Positions 1 to 8,483 of a stretch of 31,167 nt of DNA are shown here, piece by piece (the first letter of the stretch is position 1; each line of letters opens with the position of its first letter). A program made the position numbers and the translations under genes. The DNA lies in NCBI GenBank assembly GCA_024233495.1, contig JACKPM010000010.1, forward strand, positions 1 to 31,167, in the 5' to 3' direction. Origin of the DNA: Chlamydiales bacterium (GTDB lineage: Bacteria; Chlamydiota; Chlamydiia; Chlamydiales; JAAKFR01). A model generated the notes under the pieces. The model had not been told where the DNA came from. It was given only the letters and a program-made list of their open reading frames with translations, and did no database searches.

Positions 1-59
1 GGTAACTTTGAGCTTGTCATAAGTAGAAATATTTCATGCACATCATGTAAACTATATGT

Positions 60-743
60 ATGAAACCACCGCAGTTGAATAAGAGTTGGCAAGGTGCGCT
101 GGAGCAGGAGTGGAGCAAGCCGTACATGGTGCTGCTGGCTCAATTCGTTGCCGCTGAGCGAAAAAAAGGGGTTGTTTACCCTCCAAAAAGCGACGTTTTT
201 GCAGCGTTTGAGGTGCCTTTTGAAGATGTGAAGGTGGTGATTGTGGGGCAAGACCCCTATCATGGAGAGGGGCAGGCGCATGGCCTCTCTTTCAGCGTGC
301 CGATGGGGGTGAAGCAGCCCCCCTCTTTGCAAAATATCTTCAAGGAGCTACAGGATGATTTGGGAATCTCCCCTCCAAGTCATGGGAATTTGCATTCATG
401 GGCAAAGCAGGGGGTGTTGATGCTCAATGCGGTATTAACCGTGCGGGCACGTACGCCTCAGTCCCATGCACACCAGGGGTGGGAGACGTTCACCGATGCT
501 GTGATCGAAAAGTTAGCAGAAAGAGATGACCCTGTTGTTTTTGTTCTGTGGGGGAAGTTCGCTCAGGAAAAATGCCGTAATGCTTTGGCAAAAACAACAA
601 AGGCGCACTGTGTGTTGACTGCGGCTCACCCCTCACCTTTTGCTGCGCGCAATGGCTTTTTTGGTTGTCGCCACTTTTCAAAAATCAACGATTATCTTAA
701 AAGACAGGGGAAGCAACCGATAGATTGGAAAATCGATGGATGA
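60..743 (+). CDS. ung: Uracil-DNA glycosylase (family 1)
   Basis: Removes uracil from DNA by cleaving the N-glycosidic bond, the first step of base-excision repair in the cytoplasm. The water-activating motif GQDPYHG lies at residues 63-69 with catalytic Asp65. The Leu-loop motif HPSPFAAR begins at His190. The MLNAVLTVR segment at about 121-129 and WGKFAQ at about 164-169 are also family motifs. At 227 residues it has the full bacterial Ung length. The start is preceded by no clear ribosome-binding site, but the N-terminus aligns with the family (W...E...PY...L) so the ATG at 60 is sensible. The stop overlaps the next small gene by 8 bases, suggesting co-translation. From memory, chlamydiae keep ung next to a small gene and the HAM1 gene, as here. 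Confidence 0.97.
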   Translation: MKPPQLNKSWQGALEQEWSKPYMVLLAQFVAAERKKGVVYPPKSDVFAAFEVPFEDVKVVIVGQDPYHGEGQAHGLSFSVPMGVKQPPSLQNIFKELQDDLGISPPSHGNLHSWAKQGVLMLNAVLTVRARTPQSHAHQGWETFTDAVIEKLAERDDPVVFVLWGKFAQEKCRNALAKTTKAHCVLTAAHPSPFAARNGFFGCRHFSKINDYLKRQGKQPIDWKIDG

Positions 744-942
744 AGTTTCTCGCGTAAGCGCACCATTAAAGTCAAAACCTCTGGCTTCCATGGAGGGAGT
801 AAAGGGGGCGCAGTCTGTGCAAACAACAAGTGAGCTGCAGGAGCTAAAAGAAGTGCAGGCTGAAATCTCGCATGCCCTCAACTTGATGAACGAGATTCGA
901 GAGAAGCTCGAAGTCGCCTACCGCGAGCTTTCACCTGATTGA
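736..942 (+). CDS. Small conserved-looking protein downstream of ung, predicted coiled coil
   Basis: A 68-residue acidic protein of unknown function. Residues 30-64 are rich in Glu, Leu, Lys and Ala with heptad-like spacing (LQELKEVQAEI, LMNEIREKLEVA), so a single coiled coil or helical hairpin is likely. There is no signal peptide or membrane segment. Its ATG lies inside the end of ung (8-base overlap), and its stop overlaps the stop end of rdgB on the other strand by 12 bases. From memory, Chlamydia trachomatis has a small ORF of this kind between its ung and HAM1-family genes, and this supports it being real rather than chance. No function can be assigned. Confidence 0.6.
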   Translation: MDEVSRVSAPLKSKPLASMEGVKGAQSVQTTSELQELKEVQAEISHALNLMNEIREKLEVAYRELSPD

Positions 943-1518
943 TTCCAAGGCGATGAGGAGCTTTTGAAAAGCTTTGGCGCGGTGAGAAATTTTGTTTTTT
1001 ACATTCTCAGATAGTTCTGCAAACGTTTGGTTGTAGTCGTGTTTCATAAAAAGAGGGTCATATCCAAAGCCGTGCCCCCCCCTCTCCTCTTCTAAAACAG
1101 AGCCTTCCGCCGTTCCTTTCACGCACTTGATGAGTTTTTCAGGTGTGGCCAGTGCGATTGCACACTCAAAGTAGGCAAAACGCGCCTCCCCTTTGAGACT
1201 CTCCATCTCTTTTAGAAGTTTCTGCCGGTTCTCTTTGTCTGTCGCCCCTATTTTTGCGAAACGGGCCGAGTAGATTCCGGGCGCTCCGTGCAAAGCAGGA
1301 ACTACGAGGCCAGAGTCTTCACCAATAGTAAGCATTTGCGTCGCTTTTGCAGCCGCAGTTGCTTTGGCAATGGCAATTTCCTCAAAACTCTTCCCATCTT
1401 CAGGAGGGGGGGAATATTTGGGGAAGTCAGCCAGCGAATAGAGGTCATACATCCCTTTCAGAAGGGCACGGAGCTCCCGCACTTTGTGCGCATTTGTTGT
1501 CGCAATGAGTAGATCCAT
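931..1518 (-). CDS. rdgB: dITP/XTP pyrophosphatase (HAM1/RdgB family)
   Basis: Hydrolyses non-canonical purine nucleoside triphosphates (dITP, XTP) to monophosphates and pyrophosphate, keeping them out of DNA and RNA. Family motifs are in order: an N-terminal ATTNAHKVREL nucleotide-binding segment (residues 6-16), GEDSGL in the metal site with the acidic pair, the GIYSARFA segment, GHGFGYDPLF, and a C-terminal SHRAKAF. At 195 residues it is of normal length. The start codon shares one base with the greA stop (TAATG arrangement), so translation is probably coupled to greA. A GGAG lies about 12 bases before the ATG, farther than usual. Converges on the small gene downstream of ung. Confidence 0.96.
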   Translation of the reverse strand: MDLLIATTNAHKVRELRALLKGMYDLYSLADFPKYSPPPEDGKSFEEIAIAKATAAAKATQMLTIGEDSGLVVPALHGAPGIYSARFAKIGATDKENRQKLLKEMESLKGEARFAYFECAIALATPEKLIKCVKGTAEGSVLEEERGGHGFGYDPLFMKHDYNQTFAELSENVKNKISHRAKAFQKLLIALESIR

Positions 1519-3680
1519 TAGGCGAGATAGCTCCTTGTATCCGCTACTGTGTATTGCTCACCTTGAAACTGGAACTCCTCTCCCTTCTTGCGCCCTTTCA
1601 TAGCCTGTGAAAACTTCGACTGGAATGAGAGGATTTGGTTGTCAGGGTCAGCATCCCATGGGCCGAGAAGCGTGTATGAAGAGCGCTTTCCTTTTGAATC
1701 CACAAGATCAACAACAATCCCTGGGCCCACTTGCGTCGGCTTGATGTCTTGCTTTGTGATGATACGTGCACGGTTAATCTGCTCAGAGAGCGTCTTAAGC
1801 TCAGATTGCAAACGAGAACGTCTTTCAAGTGCAAATTTGTACTCAGCATTTTCACGCAAGTCACCATGTGCGCGCGCCTCTTCAATCTCACGCGCATTAT
1901 CAATCATTTCAACAGAGCCGAGCTCTTGAATGCGCTCTTGGAGCTTTTTGAACCCTTCCGGTGTTGTCCAAATCACTTCTTCATCATCGACAGGTTGCGG
2001 TTGCTTCTTTTTGGAAAGCGTTGGCTGCACCACCTCAGCAAGGTTATGCAAGATACTCATATCATGCCTAGAGAAGCTTGTGCACTTGCTCGCCAAAAGA
2101 AGAAACTCGCGCAAATAGTCAATGGAACTTCCCTCAATCATCTTACGAATCATTTCATATCGCTTAGCAACGATGTAGCTGTGCATCTTCTTCACAAGAT
2201 CTCGCATCTCATCTCCCTGCATCTCCACATAGTGAAGAGTGATCAAGAAGGCTTCGAGAAACTGAAGGTGCCCTTCTTTATCATTGAAGGGGATCTTCTC
2301 TTTTGTTGAAAGCTTTTGGAAGTACCAGAAAAAGGCTTCTGGGTGAAGCGTCATATTGTGCAAAAGCTCGTGAATCTTGTTGTGAATGAGATCTTTGTTG
2401 TGACAAAGCTCCTTGAAAACATAGTCGCGCAAGCTGTTTTGGTCGAGGTTAAAGAGGAGAGAGAGGAAAATCTCCTGCCAGTCGCTTCGCACCTCCCGAA
2501 TGGTAACGAGAACGCGCTTTTTGAAGGCCGTTGTCTCGATGAGCTGCATTACTTCTACAACATTATCTACAGACTCAATGAGCGTTGCTTGCGCCCCAGG
2601 GAACTCTCCAGGAAAGATGTCTTCTAGTAGGAAGCAAACTTGTATTTTTCGCGCCAAGCTGAGCACGGGCACTTCCGGATCAGTCTCGAGCCCTTCCATC
2701 AAGCGTTCTTTAATCTGCTGCTTAATTTCGCTCTCTTTCAAGACCTCAGGGAAATCACGCACGTAGTTATAGACAAGGGCGATCACATGGTCGATGTTCT
2801 TTGCAAAGCTGAGCTCTGAGTTAAGGCGGACATAGTGAGGCACCTCTTCAGCCCTTAATACAAAAGGCTCCCGGGCAGACTTGGGCGATTGGATCATGGT
2901 GTCCTTCTTTAGCTTAGAGCGGGTAGACTGCCACCATTTAGTCCACTCAACCTCCGGGATGACAAGCTCACAAAGCTCTTCTTTGATTTCTTGTGCAGTC
3001 TTGGGCCCTAAATCTTTTAACAAGAGACGCACAAGACCTAATGGGTCTTCTCTCCCTTCGGTTTCTAGTTGATCTGGGTTGCCAAAGCGTCGAGAGAGGA
3101 AGTGCTCAGCAGGAAGCTTCACTAAGTTGCGGAAAGCATTCTCGAATGAGAGATCCTTTGGGGCTGAGATACCCTCAAACTCAAGCAGTACATGTTCTTG
3201 AAGGAGAGAGATTTCCATTACCTCTCCTACGCCCCATCCGCCGGTATGATAGACAAACTGCCCCGGGCTCATGTGGGTTAAAAGCTCGAAATTAGTGATC
3301 GCCCCTTGAAACGAGCGCTTTGAGCGGAGGCCAACAAGGCGGAGTTTTTCAGGGTAGGTCTTCTGGTCTTGGTATTTATTTTTTAGAAAATCGAGAGCTA
3401 GGTCGGCAAAAAGCGGTGTGTTCGTGCTCTGAATATCGATAATAAGACGCAGAACATCATCCTTAACATCTTGATTATTAATTTTTTGCCACATGGGCAG
3501 AATGGTTTCAGCAAGTTGGCCAAAGGGGGTAGCGGCCGAAGAGACTTTGATGAGACGGAGAATTTTTACAACCTCCTCACCATCAACATCGTCTGACATA
3601 CAATACTCTTCCCAGAGCTTTAGAATTGGAGAAAGTTTTTCGTCTTCAAGTAGTTTTTCAAACTCTAATAAGTAAGTCAT
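1518..3680 (-). CDS. greA: Transcription elongation factor GreA with long chlamydial N-terminal extension
   Basis: The last ~152 residues (569-720) are a complete GreA: an N-terminal coiled coil followed by the FKBP-like C-terminal domain. The coiled-coil tip carries HGDLRENAEY with the two acidic residues (Asp607, Glu610) that enter the RNA-polymerase secondary channel and stimulate transcript cleavage. The first ~565 residues are an alpha-helical extension of unknown function, rich in Leu and charged residues, with no recognised catalytic motif. The total length matches what I recall for chlamydial GreA (about 715 residues) and is far above the ~158 residues of ordinary GreA. An AGGGA lies 8 bases before the ATG. 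It is the first gene of a greA-rdgB pair with a one-base overlap. Confidence 0.93.
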   Translation of the reverse strand: MTYLLEFEKLLEDEKLSPILKLWEEYCMSDDVDGEEVVKILRLIKVSSAATPFGQLAETILPMWQKINNQDVKDDVLRLIIDIQSTNTPLFADLALDFLKNKYQDQKTYPEKLRLVGLRSKRSFQGAITNFELLTHMSPGQFVYHTGGWGVGEVMEISLLQEHVLLEFEGISAPKDLSFENAFRNLVKLPAEHFLSRRFGNPDQLETEGREDPLGLVRLLLKDLGPKTAQEIKEELCELVIPEVEWTKWWQSTRSKLKKDTMIQSPKSAREPFVLRAEEVPHYVRLNSELSFAKNIDHVIALVYNYVRDFPEVLKESEIKQQIKERLMEGLETDPEVPVLSLARKIQVCFLLEDIFPGEFPGAQATLIESVDNVVEVMQLIETTAFKKRVLVTIREVRSDWQEIFLSLLFNLDQNSLRDYVFKELCHNKDLIHNKIHELLHNMTLHPEAFFWYFQKLSTKEKIPFNDKEGHLQFLEAFLITLHYVEMQGDEMRDLVKKMHSYIVAKRYEMIRKMIEGSSIDYLREFLLLASKCTSFSRHDMSILHNLAEVVQPTLSKKKQPQPVDDEEVIWTTPEGFKKLQERIQELGSVEMIDNAREIEEARAHGDLRENAEYKFALERRSRLQSELKTLSEQINRARIITKQDIKPTQVGPGIVVDLVDSKGKRSSYTLLGPWDADPDNQILSFQSKFSQAMKGRKKGEEFQFQGEQYTVADTRSYLA

Positions 3681-3771
3681 ATTATTATCCCTAAATGATT
3701 TTGGTGGGAATCATACCTCGATTTTGTTAAAAGGGCAATAAAAACTTGATGCTGATGAAAGAGTAAAATTG

Positions 3772-3777
3772 TATAAT
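3772..3777 (+). promoter_or_regulatory. Possible -10 element close to the CT635-like start
   Basis: A perfect TATAAT lies only 7 bases before the ATG at 3785. If used, transcription would begin at or next to the start codon, giving a leaderless or near-leaderless mRNA. The best upstream -35-like match, TTGATG at 3746-3751, is 20 bases away, which is long. The GGGAG at 3779-3783 is too close to the ATG to act as a normal ribosome-binding site. Confidence 0.3.
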
Positions 3778-3784
3778 CGGGAGT

Positions 3785-4207
3785 ATGGCGACCAATCCTG
3801 AAAAAGAGCTAGTCACCGCGCTAAAGCAGATCATGAAAATGTATGATATTGAGCTGGACGAAGAGATCATGCAAGTGGATGAAAGTGGGCAAGAGATGGC
3901 CGACTATTCAGAAGTGATCAGTAAGACGCAGCGCAAAATCGACGAGCTGACACAAAAAGCCGAGCAAATATATAAAAAGACAGGAATGAGTCGGGAAGAG
4001 TTACTTAACTACGCAGCAAATCCCAACAACTTTTCAAAAGAGCAGTGGGAGTCAATTCAGCAAGTAAGAAACACGTGTGAACAGCTGAAACAGCAGACTG
4101 CCAGTATGCTAGAAAAACCACAGAAAGAGTTACAAAAGCAGAAGACGAAGAAAGGGAAGATGCAGACAAAGCGGTTTGCTAAAAAAAAGAACTGGTTATC
4201 TATGTAA
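3785..4207 (+). CDS. Conserved chlamydial hypothetical protein (CT635-like by position)
   Basis: A 140-residue, strongly charged, mostly helical protein of unknown function. It has no signal peptide or membrane segment. The central part (about 45-115) has coiled-coil character (SKTQRKIDELTQKAEQIYKK), and the C-terminus is very basic (QKQKTKKGKMQTKRFAKKK), which could bind nucleic acid; that is inference. It sits between divergent greA and downstream nqrA. From memory, the same neighbourhood (nqrA-CT635-greA) exists in C. trachomatis, so synteny rather than motif supports the identity. Only 21 bases separate it from nqrA. Confidence 0.75.
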   Translation: MATNPEKELVTALKQIMKMYDIELDEEIMQVDESGQEMADYSEVISKTQRKIDELTQKAEQIYKKTGMSREELLNYAANPNNFSKEQWESIQQVRNTCEQLKQQTASMLEKPQKELQKQKTKKGKMQTKRFAKKKNWLSM

Positions 4208-4214
4208 CTCACTG

Positions 4215-4220
4215 TATAAT
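4215..4220 (+). promoter_or_regulatory. Possible -10 element close to the nqrA start
   Basis: A second perfect TATAAT, again within the context TGTATAATC, lies 8 bases before the nqrA ATG at 4229. No good -35 hexamer is visible 16-18 bases upstream. No ribosome-binding site is visible either, which fits a leaderless start. Read-through from the preceding gene is the alternative. Confidence 0.28.
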
Positions 4221-4228
4221 CCTGAACC

Positions 4229-5554
4229 ATGAAGATCAGGATTAAACGGGGGCTCGACGTTCCTTTTGCCGGAGAGCCAAAAGGCGCGCCCACCCCACTC
4301 ACAAAACCGAAACAAGTTGCACTTAATTTAGATCCGTTTGACACGGTGCGCTTCAAGCTTCATGTAAAGCTGGGAGACAAAGTGAAGATTGGGCAGCCGC
4401 TTGCCGAGAACAAAGCGGTGCCAGGCCAAATGTTTCTTTCCCCAGCTGGCGGCGTTATCAAAGAGTTTAGACGCGGACTCAAGCGGCGCCTTCTCGACAT
4501 TGTGATTGATGTTGCTGAGAACGAAGAAGAGATGGTGCATGAAAGACCGGTAGATTCTAAAGAGGCTCTTCTCGACTTCTTTTTGCGAGCAGGCATTTTC
4601 CCTCACATCCGTTTGCGCCCTTTTGATTTGATTGCGGATCCCAAACATTTGCCAGAAGCGATTTTTGTGCGCGCTGTTGAGAGCCGTCCTTTTGTTCCGT
4701 CGGCCAAGTTGCAGTTAGAGGGAAAGGAGAGCTACTTTCAAAAAGGGCTCGAAGTGTTAGGAAAGATTGCGCCTGTACACGTTGTCTATAAAGAGGGGGC
4801 GCCGTTTGCTAAAGCGCAAGGTGTTGAGCATCATCACATAGAAGGTCCTCACCCAGCAGGTAACTCCTCAGTCCATATCCACCATATCATGCCGATTTTA
4901 AAGGCAAGTCACTACAGATGGTGCGTCGATGTGCAAGGAGTGATCACCATTGGAAAGATGATGCTCGAAGGGACCTACTATGTGGAGCGCATTTTAAGCC
5001 TCGGTGGAAATGGCGTGGAAAACCCCTCCTTTTACCGCGGCAGAATGGGCATACCCATCAAGATGTTGTTAAAAGAGCAAACAAAAGAGCAGTTGCTCGC
5101 CTTTATTTCAGGGGATCCGCTTACAGGAACTAAGGTAGATCCAGAAGAATTCCTCGGCTTTTTTCATACGACTGTTTCAGTTTTGCCTGTGAATGTAAAG
5201 CGAGAGATGTTCCACTTTTGGCGCTTAGGTTTAAAGAAGTATACAGCGACACGCACCTACTGGTCGGGTTTTTTCAAGAAAAAGAGTTACCCATTTACGA
5301 CAAATCAGCATGGGGAAGAGCGCGCTTTTATTGATGGGAAGATCTACGATAAAGTGATGCCGATGCGCATTCCTACAATGCAGCTAGTGAAAGCGCTTCT
5401 CGCACAGGACTATGAACTTGCTGACATTTTGGGCGTGTTTGAAGTCGCGCCAGAAGATTTTATCCTTCCCACATTCATTTGCCCCTCAAAGATTGAAATG
5501 GTGGACATGGTAAAGCAAGGGCTCCACCTCTATTCAAAGGAACTTGGGCACTAA
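4229..5554 (+). CDS. nqrA: Na+-translocating NADH:quinone reductase subunit A
   Basis: Peripheral cytoplasmic subunit A of the sodium-pumping NADH:ubiquinone oxidoreductase, involved in quinone interaction. The start MKIRIKRGLDVPFAGEP is typical of the family, followed by the VKLGDKVKIGQPL biotinyl/barrel-sandwich-like region (about 46-58), SPAGG (71-75), a His-rich segment (VEHHHIEGPHPAGNSSVHIHH, about 200-220) and the YWSGFF segment. At 441 residues it is near the normal ~445-470. The other subunits are not in this window. From memory, in Chlamydia nqrA is likewise separated from nqrBCDE and nqrF. Its stop overlaps the stop of the convergent SDR gene by 4 bases. Confidence 0.95.
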   Translation: MKIRIKRGLDVPFAGEPKGAPTPLTKPKQVALNLDPFDTVRFKLHVKLGDKVKIGQPLAENKAVPGQMFLSPAGGVIKEFRRGLKRRLLDIVIDVAENEEEMVHERPVDSKEALLDFFLRAGIFPHIRLRPFDLIADPKHLPEAIFVRAVESRPFVPSAKLQLEGKESYFQKGLEVLGKIAPVHVVYKEGAPFAKAQGVEHHHIEGPHPAGNSSVHIHHIMPILKASHYRWCVDVQGVITIGKMMLEGTYYVERILSLGGNGVENPSFYRGRMGIPIKMLLKEQTKEQLLAFISGDPLTGTKVDPEEFLGFFHTTVSVLPVNVKREMFHFWRLGLKKYTATRTYWSGFFKKKSYPFTTNQHGEERAFIDGKIYDKVMPMRIPTMQLVKALLAQDYELADILGVFEVAPEDFILPTFICPSKIEMVDMVKQGLHLYSKELGH

Positions 5555-6258
5555 ACTTGTACGATGGGGAGAATTCCTCCGTCGACCACAAGATCTTCTC
5601 CCACCACGTAAGCATTTGTAGAAAGAAAAATTGCTGTATGCGCAATCTCTTCAGGCAAGCCGATACGTTTCACGGGTACACGCGCAGCAAACTCCTTGAG
5701 TTGAGAACGGTCGTCAAACATTGGCGTATCAATATATCCAGGCGAAATCGCATTTACGCGCACGCCCTTTTCAACGAAATCGGCAGCAAAGCATTTTGCC
5801 AGCGAGCTCACAGCAGCTTTCGTGGAGCAATAGATGGACATACCCGCTATCCCAGCATGCGCAGCAATAGAAGAGATAAGCACAACACTTCCCCCCTTTC
5901 TCAAATAAGGTGCTGCTTTTTGTACAGTGAAGAAGAGGCCTTTGTAGTTGATGTTGACCATATGGTCGAAGTCTTCTTCGGTCACCTCTTCTAAAAGTTT
6001 TCGGTCAGCAACCCCTGCATTGGCAACAAGGAAATCAAAAGAGCCTACCGCTTTAAAAAGGAGCTCTAAGTCTGCGAGATTAGTCACATCTCCTTGGACT
6101 GCGTGGCAATTTTTGATCGATGAGGCGGTCTCATCTAGACGTTTTTGGTCTCGTCCAAAGATGTATACTTTGGCCCCTTTTTCTGAGTAGGCTTGCGCAA
6201 TTGATTTTCCAATTCCACTATTACCCCCAGTAACGACTGCAACTTTTCCTTCAAACAT
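5551..6258 (-). CDS. Short-chain dehydrogenase/reductase
   Basis: A classical SDR of 235 residues with a single Rossmann fold. The cofactor-binding TGGNSGIG is at 10-17, the NAG motif at 80-82, the active-site Ser in LISSIAAH (about 129-130) and the YxxxK pair Tyr143/Lys147. The C-terminal half has the usual PGYIDTPM and DGG segments. The Arg and Asp in IFGRDQKRLDE (35-43) after the second strand favour NADP(H). FabG-like enzymes and sugar or polyol dehydrogenases share this pattern, so the substrate cannot be named. It is divergent from the YjbH gene across 65 bases and converges on nqrA; it may share promoter space with the former but no functional link is evident. Confidence 0.9.
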   Translation of the reverse strand: MFEGKVAVVTGGNSGIGKSIAQAYSEKGAKVYIFGRDQKRLDETASSIKNCHAVQGDVTNLADLELLFKAVGSFDFLVANAGVADRKLLEEVTEEDFDHMVNINYKGLFFTVQKAAPYLRKGGSVVLISSIAAHAGIAGMSIYCSTKAAVSSLAKCFAADFVEKGVRVNAISPGYIDTPMFDDRSQLKEFAARVPVKRIGLPEEIAHTAIFLSTNAYVVGEDLVVDGGILPIVQV

Positions 6259-6323
6259 GTAAAGAAGGGTACCTCATTCTTCGTTGATCTTCCACTTTTT
6301 TTCTGCTATCACTGACCTCCACG

Positions 6324-8459
6324 ATGAGGCGGCTCTTCACCATACTGGCTCTTTTACCCTATGCCCTATGGGGTCTATGTGATTTTGACGCGCTTGCTGA
6401 AGATCTTGCAACTGCGAAATATTGGGATGACCGCCTCTACGAATGGTTTCCTCTCACCTACACGCACATCGGAACGCTCGGCTATTATGTCACACCCTCT
6501 GCACGCATGGCAAAGCCAGGAGAGCTGGGAGGGGGTTATGCCTATGCGCCCCCTTACCAAAATTGGATAGCTCATGTCCAACCCTTTGCAAACATTGCTT
6601 TTAGTTATGCCTACCGCATCTTTACAGGTGTTCCTGACGTCACACTCACAAATGGTTTTGGCGACGTTGCTGATCGGGGGGCAAATTTCAAGATCGGCAT
6701 CATCACACCTGAACAAACCGGTTATATGCTTCCAGGTGTTGCCTTTGGAATTGAAGACTTTTTCGGGTCAAAAGTATTTCGCAACTACTTCTTAGTAGGC
6801 ACTTATGTCTTTCCCACATTTGGTGCAGAAGTCTCCCTCGGCTGGGGTGGAGGTAGATATACAGGTGGTCCCTCGCGCGGTTTTTTTGGTGGCTTCTCGT
6901 GGTATCCGTGGTGGCGGTGTGAAAACTTTTGGATTAAAGGGTTCGGAGCTGCTGCTGAATACGATCCCACAAACTACGCTGACCCAAAAATCGAGCCACA
7001 TCCCGATGGCCATATCTCTCACTCGCCCATCAACTTTGGAGTAGAATATCAGCTGGGAGAAGTGCTTTATCTCTCTGCTAGTCAAATTCGAGGTGACCAA
7101 TTCGCTTGCGCAGCAACTGCTCACCTGAACTTTGGAGATATCGAAAACCTTGTTCCCAAGAGAAAAGATCCCCCGCTTTACAAATCACCATTAAACCACG
7201 AACCACTGGGTTGTTACCGCCCAGAAGAGGTGATGATACAAGAACTTGGCTATCTTTTAAGAGAGCAAGGGTTTTGGCTTCATTGCGCGAGTTTAGAGAG
7301 GAGGTGTGAGGAGTGTTATTTACGCATTCAGATACGGAATGACTGCTATCGGCATGAGGAGGTCGTGCGGAAGCGGCTAGAAAAACTACTTGCCTCTGTG
7401 ATCCCCTCTAATCTTGATGGTGTTGTCGTTGTGCTTGAGTCATATGCCCTTCCCTGTCAAGAGTATGTCTATCCTCGCGATGCGCTGCAGAGAGAGCTTG
7501 ATAGGCGCATTCACCCCTTTGAGCTACAAGTTCTTACCCCAAGGGGAGACGTCACTCCAATGTGTGGCGATCCTCTTTATTGTTGCCGCTACAACTGCTT
7601 GGACTGGGCTGTTTTTCCTCAATATTCAAGCTACATGGGGAGCTCTTCTGGAAAGTATAAATATGACATTCGCCTTTCAGGATTGACAGAGGGCTATCTT
7701 CCCAAGGGCATCTATTATAACGTGATGCTGAATTGGTCTGCGATTGCCAATATCCAAAGCATGGGGGATAAAATCATTGTACATCCCTCAACGCTTCCTA
7801 TCGTTGCCACAGACTTGATCAACTACCAAAAGCAAGGAATCATCAACTGGGAGCGCCTCTATGCTCAAAAAAGCTGGAACTTCGGAAAGGGAAATTTTGG
7901 GCGGGTTGCGCTTGGTTATTTCCAAGTGAATTATGCGGGTCTTGCAGGAGAGTGGCTCTTCTACCCTGCACAAGCATACTTTGCTATTGGCTTAGAGGGG
8001 GCCGTGCTTAAAAAGCGAAGTTTCAATGGTTTTGGCTTTAAAGACAAATTAGATCGTTGGGAGGGAACAACGACGTTAAAACTTGTGCCTTACTCAACTT
8101 TACAACAATACTTTTTGTCACTTTACCTCGATATTCCAGAGCTGCAGGTCTCAGCAAAAGCATCGATTGGTCAATTTCTAGCTTATGACAAAGGGGGGTA
8201 TATTGAGGCAGTGCGTTACTTTGACAATGGGCTGCGTCTTGGTGGCTACATGACGTTTACAAATGCAGAAGACTTGGTGCATGGCGTCAATTATTACAAT
8301 AGGGGAATTATCTTGGAAATACCGCTAGATTTTTTCCAGTGGAAGAGCTCTCGGAAGGTGTACAGCCGGCAGACTGCGGCTTGGCTACGTGATGCTGGCT
8401 ACTGGAGTTCAACTGGAGTCTCTCTCTACAACATCGTCACAAAAGAGCGAAGATGGTAA
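6324..8459 (+). CDS. yjbH: YjbH/GfcD-family exported outer-membrane-type protein
   Basis: A 711-residue exported protein. Residues 1-18 form a signal peptide (basic MRR, then a Leu/Ala-rich core). The first 250 residues match the YjbH pattern as I know it: PSARMAKPGELGGGYAYAPP, a segment on polypeptide self-similarity to beta-barrel strands, DRGANFKIGI, AFGIEDFFG, YFLVGTYVFP and GLGWGxG-like GWGGGRYTGGP. Alternating aromatic strands recur throughout, as in outer-membrane barrels, and the length is close to E. coli YjbH (about 698). In Proteobacteria YjbH belongs to an exopolysaccharide secretion operon (yjbEFGH); none of those partners is adjacent here. It may be a lone envelope protein in this lineage. 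No clear ribosome-binding site precedes the ATG. Confidence 0.75.
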   Translation: MRRLFTILALLPYALWGLCDFDALAEDLATAKYWDDRLYEWFPLTYTHIGTLGYYVTPSARMAKPGELGGGYAYAPPYQNWIAHVQPFANIAFSYAYRIFTGVPDVTLTNGFGDVADRGANFKIGIITPEQTGYMLPGVAFGIEDFFGSKVFRNYFLVGTYVFPTFGAEVSLGWGGGRYTGGPSRGFFGGFSWYPWWRCENFWIKGFGAAAEYDPTNYADPKIEPHPDGHISHSPINFGVEYQLGEVLYLSASQIRGDQFACAATAHLNFGDIENLVPKRKDPPLYKSPLNHEPLGCYRPEEVMIQELGYLLREQGFWLHCASLERRCEECYLRIQIRNDCYRHEEVVRKRLEKLLASVIPSNLDGVVVVLESYALPCQEYVYPRDALQRELDRRIHPFELQVLTPRGDVTPMCGDPLYCCRYNCLDWAVFPQYSSYMGSSSGKYKYDIRLSGLTEGYLPKGIYYNVMLNWSAIANIQSMGDKIIVHPSTLPIVATDLINYQKQGIINWERLYAQKSWNFGKGNFGRVALGYFQVNYAGLAGEWLFYPAQAYFAIGLEGAVLKKRSFNGFGFKDKLDRWEGTTTLKLVPYSTLQQYFLSLYLDIPELQVSAKASIGQFLAYDKGGYIEAVRYFDNGLRLGGYMTFTNAEDLVHGVNYYNRGIILEIPLDFFQWKSSRKVYSRQTAAWLRDAGYWSSTGVSLYNIVTKERRW

Positions 8460-8464
8460 GCAGT

Positions 8465-8483
8465 CTAAATAGCCCCTATTTAG
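8465..8483. other. Small hairpin between convergent genes
   Basis: CTAAATA (8465-8471) and TATTTAG (8477-8483) form a perfect 7-base-pair stem around GCCCC, between the stop of the YjbH gene and the stop of the first zinc-finger gene (whose TAG lies inside it). There is no U-run on either strand, so it is at most a weak bidirectional terminator. Confidence 0.3.

Noticed and set aside
1731..2627. Open frames on the plus strand opposite greA
   Set aside because: They are antisense to a clear greA and show no family motifs or start signals.
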